NCBI GenBank assembly: GCA_051654865.1
Contig: JBOFYV010000144.1
Span: 1 to 45,203 of the forward strand
From: JBOFOR01 sp051654865
GTDB taxonomy: Bacteria; Bacillota; Clostridia; Peptostreptococcales; Peptostreptococcaceae
Length of the DNA: 45,203 nt
Direction: 5' to 3'
Positions 1-7,523 of the stretch are shown one piece after another (position 1 is the first letter of the stretch; the number at the start of each line of letters is the position of its first letter). A program made the position numbers and the translations under genes. The notes below the pieces were generated by a model. The model ran no database searches. It was not told where the DNA came from and saw only the letters and a program-made list of their open reading frames with translations.

Positions 1-104
1 CAAGTTGTAATAATAAATAAATACCCATATAACTAAAAATAAATCTTAAAATTTGTAGTAAAATCATTTTAATTATTAAGATATAATCAGATAAAATAAA
101 CTTA
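1..104. other. AT-rich non-coding start of window
   Basis: No open frame with a ribosome binding site is visible here on either strand. It is very AT-rich spacer upstream of the add promoter; any upstream gene ends outside the window. Confidence 0.6.
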
Positions 105-133
105 TTGACATTAATTATAAAAAATATTAAAAT
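105..133 (+). promoter_or_regulatory. Vegetative promoter of the riboswitch-add transcript
   Basis: A perfect -35 box TTGACA (105-110), a 17-nt spacer and a -10 box TAAAAT (128-133) place the transcript start near 140, just before the riboswitch aptamer at 150. The match to the housekeeping sigma-factor consensus and the fit with the RNA downstream support it. Confidence 0.7.
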
Positions 134-149
134 ATATAGAAATAAATAT

Positions 150-266
150 TTCGTATAATCCCAATGATATGGTTTGGGAGTTTCTACCAAGAACCAATAA
201 TTCTTGATTACGAAGAAGTAAGACATAATATCTATGTCCTACTTCTTTGTGGTCGAGAATTTTTTT
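150..266 (+). promoter_or_regulatory. Adenine riboswitch with terminator expression platform
   Basis: The aptamer (150-214) has the purine riboswitch core: P1 strands TTCGTA (150-155) and TACGAA (209-214), the TATAATC junction, GATATGG loop, GTTTCTACC junction and loop-loop partners. The ligand-pairing base lies in CTTGATTACG and is T (U74 in standard numbering), which specifies adenine, not guanine. A 28-bp terminator stem (200-227 with 233-260, one mismatch) followed by seven T (260-266) reuses the 3' strands of P3 and P1. Ligand binding should therefore block the terminator, an ON switch as in pbuE. The next gene is adenosine deaminase, as for other add riboswitches. Confidence 0.95.
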
Positions 267-406
267 ATACCTATTTTTATGTAAATTGTATTAAATTAAA
301 TTTGTAAGTTTATAAAAAGGTGCATATATTCTATAAAAAATAGTAAATAAAATATTATAAATAATTAATTAAAAAGGTTTAAAATTAAGAGGGGAGACTA
401 TATAAG

Positions 407-1393
407 ATGAGAAAATTACCTAAGATAGAGTTACATTGTCATTTAGATGGAAGTGTTAGAGCAGATAGTGTTTTAGAGATTGCGAAACAGGAAAATATTG
501 ACTTGCCGAGTTTTGATATAGAAGTAATAAAGAAGGAGTTACAGGTAGAAGAAGGTTGTACTTCTTTAAATGAATACTTAAGAAGGTTTGATATTCCTAA
601 TAAAATTATGCAGACTAAGGACGGTTTAGAGAGGGTAACTTTTGAACTGTTTGAGGATGCAGCTCTTGAAAATGTGAAATATATGGAGATTAGATTTGCT
701 CCTAGTCTTCATACTCATAAGGGCCTTGATTTTAATGAGATTATCCAAAGTGTTGTGGACGGTGTTAAAAGAGCTGAGAGTATGTATGAGATTAAGGGGA
801 ATATCATCTTATCTTGTATGAGAAACTTTAGTATAGAGGAAGCTATAAAGGTAGTAGAGGCTGGTAAAGTATTTTTAAATAAAGGAGTTGTGGCTATTGA
901 TTTAGCAGGTCCTGAAGAAGAGGGTTTTAGCACGGTTTTTAAGCCTGTAATTTATAAAGCTAAGGAGTATGGGTATAGAACTACTATACATGCAGGTGAA
1001 GCTGCTAGTGGTCAAAATGTGATAGAAGCTATAAATATTCTAGGAGCAGAAAGAATAGGCCATGGTGTTAGGATAAAAGATATGAAAGAAGCATATGACT
1101 TGGTTAAAAAGAGTGGAGTATATCTTGAAATGTGCCCTACAAGCAACATACAAACTAAAGCGATAAACGATTTTACAACATATCCACTTGTAGACTTTTA
1201 TAAAAATGGGTTAAATGTTACTATAAATACAGATAATAGAACTGTTTCTGATATTGATTTAACTAATGAAGTTGAATTAATAATGAATAATTTTGAAGTA
1301 AGTATGGCTGATTACAAAGAGTTATATTTAAATACAGTAGAGGCCATATTTGGAGATGAAGCTACAAAAGAATGGCTAAGAAATCTAATATAA
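407..1393 (+). CDS. add: Adenosine deaminase
   Basis: Cytosolic zinc hydrolase converting adenosine (or deoxyadenosine) to inosine plus ammonia in purine salvage. The 328-residue length fits the family. Visible family motifs: HxH in ELHCHLDGS near the N-terminus, HAGE (general-acid glutamate), GHGVRI, and a zinc aspartate in NTDNR near residue 275, the TDN variant found in many bacterial members in place of TDDP. The start is supported by GAGGGGAG about 10 nt upstream. It is a single-gene transcript controlled by the upstream adenine riboswitch and closed by the hairpin at 1402-1429, so expression should rise with adenine. The adenine deaminase subfamily is a less likely alternative. Confidence 0.93.
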   Translation: MRKLPKIELHCHLDGSVRADSVLEIAKQENIDLPSFDIEVIKKELQVEEGCTSLNEYLRRFDIPNKIMQTKDGLERVTFELFEDAALENVKYMEIRFAPSLHTHKGLDFNEIIQSVVDGVKRAESMYEIKGNIILSCMRNFSIEEAIKVVEAGKVFLNKGVVAIDLAGPEEEGFSTVFKPVIYKAKEYGYRTTIHAGEAASGQNVIEAINILGAERIGHGVRIKDMKEAYDLVKKSGVYLEMCPTSNIQTKAINDFTTYPLVDFYKNGLNVTINTDNRTVSDIDLTNEVELIMNNFEVSMADYKELYLNTVEAIFGDEATKEWLRNLI

Positions 1394-1401
1394 AATAAAT
1401 A

Positions 1402-1429
1402 AAATCCTGTAGGTTATTCTACAGGATTT
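1402..1429. terminator. Bidirectional terminator between add and cyclophilin genes
   Basis: An 11-bp stem AAATCCTGTAG / CTACAGGATTT with a 6-nt loop, extended by A/T-rich flanks on both sides, lies between the two convergent genes and can serve both. Confidence 0.8.
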
Positions 1430-1432
1430 CAT

Positions 1433-2068
1433 TTATTTTAATTTTTCAGGAGCTTTATAATCAATGCCTTTAGTATCTACATTGATAGACTCAATCACAA
1501 CGTCTTTTACTGGTTTATCTTGAGCACCAGTTTCAACATTTTCAATTTCATGAACTATATCCATACCCTTTATTACTTTACCAAATGAAGCATAATCCCC
1601 ATCTAAATGAGAGGCCTCTTTAGTTACTATAAAGAATTGGCTACCGGCACTATCTTTAGCTTGGCTCCTAGCCATAGATAAAACCCCTTCAGTATGAGCT
1701 AAATCGTTTTTAAAGTTGTTTTTAGTAAATTCACCAGCTATAGTGTATCCAGGACCACCCATACCAGTTCCTTCAGGATCTCCACCTTGAATCATAAAGT
1801 CTTTTATTACTCTATGGAAGATTAGACCATCATAAAATCCACTGTTAGCTAAATCTATAAAATTATTTACAGTGTTAGGAGCGATATGAGGATATAATTC
1901 AGCTTCGACAGTTCCATAATCTTTAAATACTATAGTAGCTATAGGTAATTCTTTTGGAGGTGTTCTAACCTCATCATTCATTTCACCTTTAGAACAACCA
2001 ACAAGTGCTAATGAGCATACTAATGCACTTGACAAAATTACTTTTATTTTTCTTTTTAAATTAGTCAT
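1433..2068 (-). CDS. Peptidyl-prolyl isomerase (cyclophilin) lipoprotein
   Basis: Cyclophilin-type prolyl isomerase predicted to be anchored outside the membrane and to help exported proteins fold. The N-terminus is a lipoprotein signal: basic MTNLKRKIK, a hydrophobic stretch, then lipobox LVGC. The catalytic domain shows FHRVIKDFMIQGGDP, GTGMGGPGY, AGEF and SQFFIV. I chose the ATG at 2068 (211 residues) because AAAGGTGG lies 8 nt upstream; a GTG four codons earlier sits inside that ribosome binding site. It follows its close paralogue at 2102-2692 by 33 nt and probably shares its transcript. The pair looks like a duplication in which one copy gained an export signal. Confidence 0.9.
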   Translation of the reverse strand: MTNLKRKIKVILSSALVCSLALVGCSKGEMNDEVRTPPKELPIATIVFKDYGTVEAELYPHIAPNTVNNFIDLANSGFYDGLIFHRVIKDFMIQGGDPEGTGMGGPGYTIAGEFTKNNFKNDLAHTEGVLSMARSQAKDSAGSQFFIVTKEASHLDGDYASFGKVIKGMDIVHEIENVETGAQDKPVKDVVIESINVDTKGIDYKAPEKLK

Positions 2069-2101
2069 GTATTTTACCACCTTTATGTAATTTATTTATT
2101 G

Positions 2102-2692
2102 CTATATTTTCTGAGGATCTTTGTATTCAATGCCTTTAGTATCTACTTTTATAGATTCTATTATAACATCATTAACTGGCTTATCTTGAGAACCTGTTTC
2201 AACATTTTCTACTTGATGAACGACATCCATACCTTTTAGTACTTTACCGAAAGCAGCATATTGTTTATTTAGATGAGGAGAGTCTTTAGTTACTATGAAG
2301 AACTGACTTCCGCCACTATCTTTTCCGATGCTTCTAGCCATAGAAACGATACCTACAGTGTGGGCTAAATCATTTTTAAATTTATTTTTAGTAAACTCAC
2401 CCTTTATAGAATAACCAGGACCACCCATACCAGTTCCAGTAGGATCTCCACCCTGAATCATAAAGTTTTTTATTATTCTATGGAAAGTAAGTCCATCATA
2501 GAAACCACAATTAGATAAAGATATAAAGTTATTTACAGTATTAGGAGCAATGTGAGGGTATAATTCAATCTCAACAGTTCCAAAATCCTTAAATACAATA
2601 GTAGCAGTTGGTAAATTTTCAGGAGGAGCTACAACCTCATGCACTTCGTTTTTTCTAAATAAATTTGCAAGAAAACCTTTTTTGTTACTCAT
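2102..2692 (-). CDS. Cytosolic peptidyl-prolyl isomerase (cyclophilin)
   Basis: Paralogue of the neighbouring lipoprotein, 196 residues, with the same core (FHRIIKNFMIQGGDP, GTGMGGPGY, SQFFIV) but a short charged N-terminus (MSNKKGFLANLFRKNE) in place of the signal peptide, so probably cytosolic. AAGGATGG precedes the ATG. It is the first gene of a two-gene minus-strand unit. Most of the catalytic domain is identical between the two, including the C-terminal VENVETGSQDKPV region, indicating a fairly recent tandem duplication. Confidence 0.9.
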   Translation of the reverse strand: MSNKKGFLANLFRKNEVHEVVAPPENLPTATIVFKDFGTVEIELYPHIAPNTVNNFISLSNCGFYDGLTFHRIIKNFMIQGGDPTGTGMGGPGYSIKGEFTKNKFKNDLAHTVGIVSMARSIGKDSGGSQFFIVTKDSPHLNKQYAAFGKVLKGMDVVHQVENVETGSQDKPVNDVIIESIKVDTKGIEYKDPQKI

Positions 2693-2854
2693 ATACTATA
2701 CCATCCTTAATACAATTTATGTGTATATTATACCATAATATAGCACTTAATTATAAAATTAGTTAAAAATATAGCAAATGAATTAATACAGTGTTATCAT
2801 TAGTTTAGCTAAAAAATAAAACTAAATTATAAAAAATATTAAGGTAGGATACTT

Positions 2855-3625
2855 ATGGAAGAATACAATAAAGGAAAGTTTAAAGAACTTGAAAAATGGA
2901 AAATAAAAATGAGGAAAAAGCCATCAATTGTAGATAAAGCTTCTAAAAGCACTCAAAATAAAATAAACTCAATATTACCAGATGGTTATCATAATATTAT
3001 AACTTCTGCTATTAAAAATATGACTAAGGTAGTGATATTAGGTTCAAAGTACACAACAGAGCCACCGCTACAAAATGTAACATTAGAAGTAAGAGACGTA
3101 TTAGCTAAAGAAAAGATAACTAAGTACAAAAAAACAGCAATGATAGAAGGGGCAGGAACTGGAGCCGGTGGAATATTAATAGGACTAGCTGATTTTCCGC
3201 TACTGTTAAGTATAAAGATAAAGTTATTATATGAGATAGCAAGTATATATGGATTTGATACAAGAGACTATAAAGAAAGATTATACATATTAAATATATT
3301 TCAACTTACATTTTCTAGCCAAAACTATAGAATCAATATATTTGATAAATTAGAAAACTGGCAAGAATACCAAGATACATTGTCTGATGATATAAATGAG
3401 TTTAACTGGAGAGAATTTCAACAAGAATACAGAGATTATATCGATTTAGCGAAATTACTTCAATTAGTACCAGGAATAGGTGCATTTGTAGGAGCGTATG
3501 TAAACAATAAACTAGTTGATAAACTAGGTGAATATGCTATATATTGCTATCATATGAGGCATTTAAGTAATGAAAAAAATATAGAATTAAAGAAAAAGTG
3601 GTTACTTTGGAAATTTAAAAAATAA
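2855..3625 (+). CDS. EcsC family protein
   Basis: A 256-residue protein with the EcsC-domain signature near residues 98-140: a glycine-rich GAGTGAGG run, then LADFPLLLSIKIKLLYEIA and YGFD. A second glycine-rich hydrophobic stretch (LLQLVPGIGAFVGAYV) lies near residue 200. The family is named for the third protein of the Bacillus ecs locus; its biochemical role is not established. AAGGTAGG precedes the ATG. Predicted to associate peripherally with the membrane. It stands alone, divergent from the cyclophilin pair. Confidence 0.8.
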   Translation: MEEYNKGKFKELEKWKIKMRKKPSIVDKASKSTQNKINSILPDGYHNIITSAIKNMTKVVILGSKYTTEPPLQNVTLEVRDVLAKEKITKYKKTAMIEGAGTGAGGILIGLADFPLLLSIKIKLLYEIASIYGFDTRDYKERLYILNIFQLTFSSQNYRINIFDKLENWQEYQDTLSDDINEFNWREFQQEYRDYIDLAKLLQLVPGIGAFVGAYVNNKLVDKLGEYAIYCYHMRHLSNEKNIELKKKWLLWKFKK

Positions 3626-3757
3626 AACATATAAAAATTTAACTATATATTTAATTATAAAAAATATATATAAATATAATTAAATTATAGAATATTCAGA
3701 AAAATTAACATATACTTAATAACAAATAATAAACAAAATAAAACGGGAGGAAATATT

Positions 3758-3889
3758 ATGAAAAATTTAGGGAAGGATTTATGCGTACAATTTTATAGCT
3801 TTTATTTTAACTGGGGCTTTTACTTTTATAGCGCTAGATACTTGTATTGCAAAAATAAATATAAATCCATATCCTTATTGAGTATATAA
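3758..3889 (+). pseudogene. Possible decayed small membrane peptide gene
   Basis: A strong ribosome binding site (GGGAGG) precedes ATG 3758, which opens a 43-codon frame of odd, aromatic-rich composition. Another frame from about 3783 to the stop at 3879-3881 reads as a typical small membrane peptide: a hydrophobic run FIAFILTGAFTFIAL, then DTCIAKININPYPY. The two frames join only through frameshifts; one extra base near 3795 would fuse MRTIL (ATG 3781) to this run. This suggests a broken gene for a peptide of about 33-41 residues, perhaps of the secreted or AgrD-like precursor kind, though there is no agrB nearby. Either reading is tentative. Confidence 0.35.
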
Positions 3890-3946
3890 TATTATTTTAA
3901 TCCAGCTTAACATAGATGCATTCAAGTATCTTAAAGTTGTACATAA

Positions 3947-3977
3947 ATAGAACTCACTAAGTGGGTTCTATTTTTTT
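3947..3977 (+). terminator. Terminator or attenuator just upstream of the BASS transporter
   Basis: Stem ATAGAACTCAC / GTGGGTTCTAT with loop TAA and seven T (3971-3977). It ends only 30 nt before the next start codon. The region 3626-3946 holds no other gene than the decayed peptide frame. Confidence 0.75.
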
Positions 3978-4007
3978 ATATAAAAATAAAATTTAGGAGG
4001 TAATGTA

Positions 4008-4970
4008 ATGAGAGTACTAAATAAAATTTCAAATGTAGTATCAAAAAATATGACAATATTAATCGTATTAATAGGAGTATATAGCTTTTTTATACCTACA
4101 ACATTTGCGTGGGTTCAGCCAAAGATGAGTAATATACTAAGCATAATGATGTTTGGAGTAGGAATGACTATAAGTATCGAGCAGTTCAAATTTGTATTAG
4201 AAAGACCAAAGGATATATTCATAGGAGCTATTGGACAATATACAATAATGCCGCTTGTAGCATATACACTATCAAGAACGTTAAATTTATCCCCAGAACT
4301 TACGCTAGGTCTTATTCTAGTAGGATGTTGTCCAGGAGGAATTTCATCAAATATTATGACGTTTATATCAAAAGGAGATGTTGCATTATCAGTTAGTTTA
4401 ACCACTGTATCTACATTATTAGCACCAATAGCAACACCGATAATTACATTGTTATTAGCTAATAGTCAAATTGAAATATCCATTAACTCAATGTTCATAT
4501 CAATAATAAAAACAGTAATAGTACCTATTATTTTAGCAATTATATGTAATAAGGTTTTACCTAAAGTTAGTGAAATTATGGTTAAAGTATTGCCGTTGCT
4601 ATCAAGTATACTACTAATGTTACTTGTATCAGGAAGTATTAGTGCTAGTATAGATAGTATAAAAACATCAGGACTATTAGTTTTAATAGCAGTAATGATA
4701 CATCATACAATCGGATTAGGACTTGGATATTTCTTAGGATACAAATGTGGATTTACAGAAGAAAAAAGGAGAGCAGTATGTCTAGAAGTAGGTATGCAAA
4801 ATTCAGGGCTTGCTATAACGCTAGGATTTGCACATTTTAGCCCAGTAGTAGCTATGGTTGGAGCTTTATCAGGTCCATTTCAAACGGTCATATCGGCAAT
4901 ATTAGGAAACTATTGGAGTTCAAAAGGAAGTGGAAAAAAGAAGATAGTAGAACTTGCTAATCAAAATTAA
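4008..4970 (+). CDS. Bile acid:sodium symporter (BASS) family transporter
   Basis: Integral membrane protein of 320 residues with about nine to ten hydrophobic segments. Family features include MMFGVGMTI in the first third, the sodium-site-like GCCPGGISSN near residue 105, and EVGMQNSGLAITLGF near residue 265. BASS proteins couple sodium entry to uptake of organic anions (bile acids, pantoate-like or keto acids); the substrate cannot be read from sequence. AGGAGG lies 7 nt before the ATG. A GntR/FCD regulator follows and the glucuronate genes come next, so an organic-acid substrate under that regulator is possible but unproven. Confidence 0.85.
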   Translation: MRVLNKISNVVSKNMTILIVLIGVYSFFIPTTFAWVQPKMSNILSIMMFGVGMTISIEQFKFVLERPKDIFIGAIGQYTIMPLVAYTLSRTLNLSPELTLGLILVGCCPGGISSNIMTFISKGDVALSVSLTTVSTLLAPIATPIITLLLANSQIEISINSMFISIIKTVIVPIILAIICNKVLPKVSEIMVKVLPLLSSILLMLLVSGSISASIDSIKTSGLLVLIAVMIHHTIGLGLGYFLGYKCGFTEEKRRAVCLEVGMQNSGLAITLGFAHFSPVVAMVGALSGPFQTVISAILGNYWSSKGSGKKKIVELANQN

Positions 4971-5005
4971 AACTATGAAATTTTATTATAAAATATATAT
5001 TAATA

Positions 5006-5026
5006 AATATGTTGTATAGACATATT
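5006..5026. promoter_or_regulatory. Inverted repeat upstream of the GntR gene
   Basis: Perfect 7-bp arms AATATGT and ACATATT flank TGTATAG. It lies about 120 nt before the regulator's start codon and could be an autoregulatory operator; a second weaker palindrome (ACATTA/TAATGT) lies near 5073-5090. No convincing -35/-10 pair was found. Confidence 0.3.
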
Positions 5027-5143
5027 AGGACTAAGCAATTATAATAATGTTAAATGAGAGGGTGAGTCTAAACACATTAAATATAATGTTTGCATAGATT
5101 GGAATTTAGACAGAATGAGTTAAAAATGACATAGGAGGAATAT

Positions 5144-5830
5144 ATGATACTTTATGATAAAAAACATAAAGAGACTGGAAAAGCATATGCCTATAGAGTT
5201 CTAAAAGACAATATAATGTCATTAGAGCTAAAGCCGGGTGAACTATTGAGTGAGTCTGATCTTGCTGAAAAATTAAGTATATCAAGAACTCCAGTTAGAG
5301 AAGTACTGATGATGTTGAAAAATGAGCATCTAATAGAAGTTAAACCACAAACCGGAACTTATGTATCTTTGATCGACAAAAACATAATAAATGAAGCTAT
5401 ATTTATGAGGTCTGTATTAGAAAAAGAGGTACTAAAACAAGCTTGCGATGGTTTATCTGATGAAGTTTATATGGAGTTGGAGAAGAATTTATTTGTACAA
5501 AAATTAATTCATCACAAAGAGGGCAAAGAGATAGAGTTTCACAATTTAGATAAAAAATTTCATAAGCTAATATTTTTAGGATGCAATAAAATAAATATAT
5601 GGGATAGTATTATGAATATAAGCACTCATTATAACAGAATGAGGTTGTTATCAGAACAAAAGAGCAATAAAATACAAATAATAAAGCAACATGAAGAAAT
5701 GCTAGATATAATCAAAAATAAATCCTGTGACAAAATAGATGAGTATATAGAAAAACATATAATAGCTCCATCGAATGAATGGGAAACTTCAATTTATGAA
5801 AATGAAGAATTTAAATCATACTTTAAATAG
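5144..5830 (+). CDS. GntR family regulator, FCD subfamily
   Basis: Transcription factor of 228 residues: winged helix-turn-helix at about residues 15-75 (LSESDLAEKLSISRTPVREVL) and an all-alpha FCD ligand domain from about 85 to 215, with acidic and histidine residues (EFHNLDKKFHKLIF) of the metal/effector pocket. FCD regulators commonly sense sugar acids (UxuR, ExuR, LldR, GntR). AGGAGG precedes the ATG. Standing directly upstream of the glucuronate cluster and with a GTATAC-centred palindrome over that promoter, it is the likely repressor relieved by glucuronate or an intermediate (inference). Confidence 0.85.
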   Translation: MILYDKKHKETGKAYAYRVLKDNIMSLELKPGELLSESDLAEKLSISRTPVREVLMMLKNEHLIEVKPQTGTYVSLIDKNIINEAIFMRSVLEKEVLKQACDGLSDEVYMELEKNLFVQKLIHHKEGKEIEFHNLDKKFHKLIFLGCNKINIWDSIMNISTHYNRMRLLSEQKSNKIQIIKQHEEMLDIIKNKSCDKIDEYIEKHIIAPSNEWETSIYENEEFKSYFK

Positions 5831-5855
5831 GGTGTATGTTTATATAATGTGTAAC

Positions 5856-5904
5856 AAAATAGGACTGCTAATTTCTTAAAGAGAAGTTTAGTAGTCCTAT
5901 TTTT
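5856..5904 (+). terminator. Terminator after the GntR regulator
   Basis: A 16-bp stem AAAATAGGACTGCTAA / TTAGTAGTCCTATTTT ending in a T run, 25 nt after the regulator stop codon. It separates the regulator from the glucuronate operon. Confidence 0.85.
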
Positions 5905-5978
5905 ATAAATTAAAATATAAAGAAATAATAAAAAGTGTCGAAAAATGAAACAAAAGGTAGAAAAAAATAAAAAAACTT

Positions 5979-5992
5979 AGGAAAAGGTATTG
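5979..5992 (+). promoter_or_regulatory. CcpA (cre)-like site at the uxuB promoter
   Basis: AGGAAAAGGTATTG agrees at 12 of 14 positions with the clostridial CcpA motif RRGAAAANGTTTTC and overlaps the -35 box. Catabolite repression of a sugar-acid operon would be expected; the match is by eye. Confidence 0.4.
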
Positions 5993-6018
5993 CACACATA
6001 AAAATAATATGCTAGTAT
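5990..6018 (+). promoter_or_regulatory. Promoter of the glucuronate operon
   Basis: TTGCAC (5990-5995), 17-nt spacer, TAGTAT (6013-6018). Transcription would start near 6025, upstream of the chosen uxuB start at 6051, which rules out the in-frame ATG at 6009 as a start. Confidence 0.65.
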
Positions 6019-6026
6019 ACAAGTAT
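6009..6026. promoter_or_regulatory. GTATAC-centred operator over the -10 box
   Basis: ATGCTAGTATACAAGTAT is an 18-bp palindrome matching its reverse complement at 14 of 18 positions. The core TNGTATACNA resembles FCD-family (UxuR/ExuR-type) operators. Its place over the -10 box fits a repressor site for the adjacent GntR protein. Confidence 0.5.
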
Positions 6027-6050
6027 AAAGATGAAAGAGAGGTACAATTA

Positions 6051-6902
6051 ATGAAATTACCATTCAATATTGATTTAAATAATAAAGTAGCTGTAGTAAC
6101 AGGTGGAACAGGAATACTTTGTGGGGCTATGGTTGATGCATTAGCAAACTGTGGAGCTAAAGTAGCTATACTTGCATTAGGTCAAGAAGCTTGTGATGCT
6201 AAGGCTAAAGAGATAATAGATAATGGTGGATGTGCCATAGGAATAGATACTAACGTTTTAGATAAAGAAAGTTTAAAAAGAGCGCATGAGAGAATATTAT
6301 CTGAATTTGGACCATGTGATATATTAATAAATGGAGCTGGTGGAAACCATCCAAAAGGAACAACAACTAAGGAATATTTGTTAGAAGAAGATTTAGATAA
6401 TGAAGAATTAACTTCATTCTTTGACTTAGATCCAAAAGGTGTAGAATTTGTATTCAACTTAAACTTCTTAGGAACATTACTTCCATCACAAGAGTTTAGT
6501 AGAGATATGATAGGTAGAGAAGGATGTACAATAATAAACATATCTTCAATGAATGCTTACACTCCTCTTACAAAGATACCTGCATACTCAGGAGCTAAAG
6601 CTGCAGTAAGTAACTTTACTCAATGGTTAGCAGTACATATGTCAAAAGTAGGTATAAGAGTAAATGCTATAGCACCAGGATTCTTTGTAACAGCACAAAA
6701 TGAAAAGTTATTATTCAATGAAGATGGAACTCCAACAGAAAGAAGTCAAAAAATATTAAATAGTACACCAATGGGTAGATATGGTGAAGCGGATGAATTA
6801 ATAGGGACTTTATTATACCTAGTAAGTCATGAAGCATCAGGATTCGTAAATGGTGTATGTATACCAGTTGATGGTGCATTCAGTGCATACTCAGGTGTAT
6901 AG
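6051..6902 (+). CDS. uxuB: D-mannonate oxidoreductase (fructuronate reductase), SDR type
   Basis: Short-chain dehydrogenase/reductase of 283 residues that interconverts D-fructuronate and D-mannonate with NAD(P)H, the second step of glucuronate breakdown. Features: cofactor motif TGGTGILCG near the N-terminus, NGAGGN, catalytic serine in INISSMNAYTPL and YxxxK in YSGAKAA, then NAIAPGFF. It is the Bacillus YjmF-type enzyme, unrelated to the long-chain E. coli UxuB. AGAGAGG lies upstream of ATG 6051; the ATG at 6009 lies inside the promoter. KduD-like reductases are related, but UxuA and UxaC in the same operon support this role. Confidence 0.87.
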   Translation: MKLPFNIDLNNKVAVVTGGTGILCGAMVDALANCGAKVAILALGQEACDAKAKEIIDNGGCAIGIDTNVLDKESLKRAHERILSEFGPCDILINGAGGNHPKGTTTKEYLLEEDLDNEELTSFFDLDPKGVEFVFNLNFLGTLLPSQEFSRDMIGREGCTIINISSMNAYTPLTKIPAYSGAKAAVSNFTQWLAVHMSKVGIRVNAIAPGFFVTAQNEKLLFNEDGTPTERSQKILNSTPMGRYGEADELIGTLLYLVSHEASGFVNGVCIPVDGAFSAYSGV

Positions 6903-6911
6903 GAGGCTATT

Positions 6912-7523
6912 ATGTTAAATATAATAAAGAATGAAGGAATAGTAGCTGTAATAAGAGCTAAAGATCATAAAGAAGCAAAAGGATATATAAATGCTTGTGT
7001 AAATGGTGGTATAAAAGCGGTAGAGTTAACATATTCAATACCAAATGTTGTTGAGTTAATAAACGAATTAAGAAACGATGAAAACTTAATACTAGGTGTT
7101 GGAAGTGTATTAAATGGTAAAATGGCAGAAGATGCTATATTAGCAGGAGCAAAGTATGTAGTAAGCCCAGGATACAATCAAGAAGTAAATGATGTTTGTA
7201 AAAAGCTAAACACTCTTTACTTACCAGGATGTATGACTGTTACTGAAATAATGAATGCCTTAGAACAAGGAAATAAAATGGTTAAATTATTCCCTGGAGA
7301 TGTATTTGGACCAAAATATGTAAAAGCAGTTAAAGCTCCAATACCTCATGCTGAAATAATGCCAACAGGTGGAGTAAGCATAGACAATGTAGATAAATGG
7401 TTTGAAATGGGAGTTTCTTGTGTAGGAGTAGGAAGTTCACTGTTCAACGGAGGAAGCTTAGAAGATATAGAAAAACTAGCTAAAGAATTTGTGGAGAAAA
7501 TAAAAGATGTTAGAAGCAAATAA
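6912..7523 (+). CDS. kdgA: KDPG (2-keto-3-deoxy-6-phosphogluconate) aldolase
   Basis: Class I aldolase of 203 residues splitting KDPG into pyruvate and glyceraldehyde-3-phosphate, the last step of the pathway. The Schiff-base lysine is K125 in MVKLFPGD; VELT (Glu38), AVIR and the phosphate-binding MPTGGV and GVGSSLF motifs are all present. The start codon follows the uxuB stop by 9 nt, with AGGAGG overlapping the uxuB stop. Its 3' end overlaps kdgK by 17 nt, indicating translational coupling. Confidence 0.93.
   Translation: MLNIIKNEGIVAVIRAKDHKEAKGYINACVNGGIKAVELTYSIPNVVELINELRNDENLILGVGSVLNGKMAEDAILAGAKYVVSPGYNQEVNDVCKKLNTLYLPGCMTVTEIMNALEQGNKMVKLFPGDVFGPKYVKAVKAPIPHAEIMPTGGVSIDNVDKWFEMGVSCVGVGSSLFNGGSLEDIEKLAKEFVEKIKDVRSK

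Noticed and set aside
715..933. Minus-strand 72-codon frame inside add
   Set aside because: Mirror of the adenosine deaminase frame: Ser/Thr-rich, no ribosome binding site, and add is intact.
3758..3889. The 43-codon frame at 3758 as a functional gene
   Set aside because: Its composition is atypical (repeated Phe/Tyr/Cys/Trp), whereas a different frame of the same DNA reads as a plausible membrane peptide; decay is more likely.
6009..6050. Upstream ATG 6009 as the uxuB start
   Set aside because: It falls inside the promoter and operator, before the transcript start, and has no ribosome binding site.
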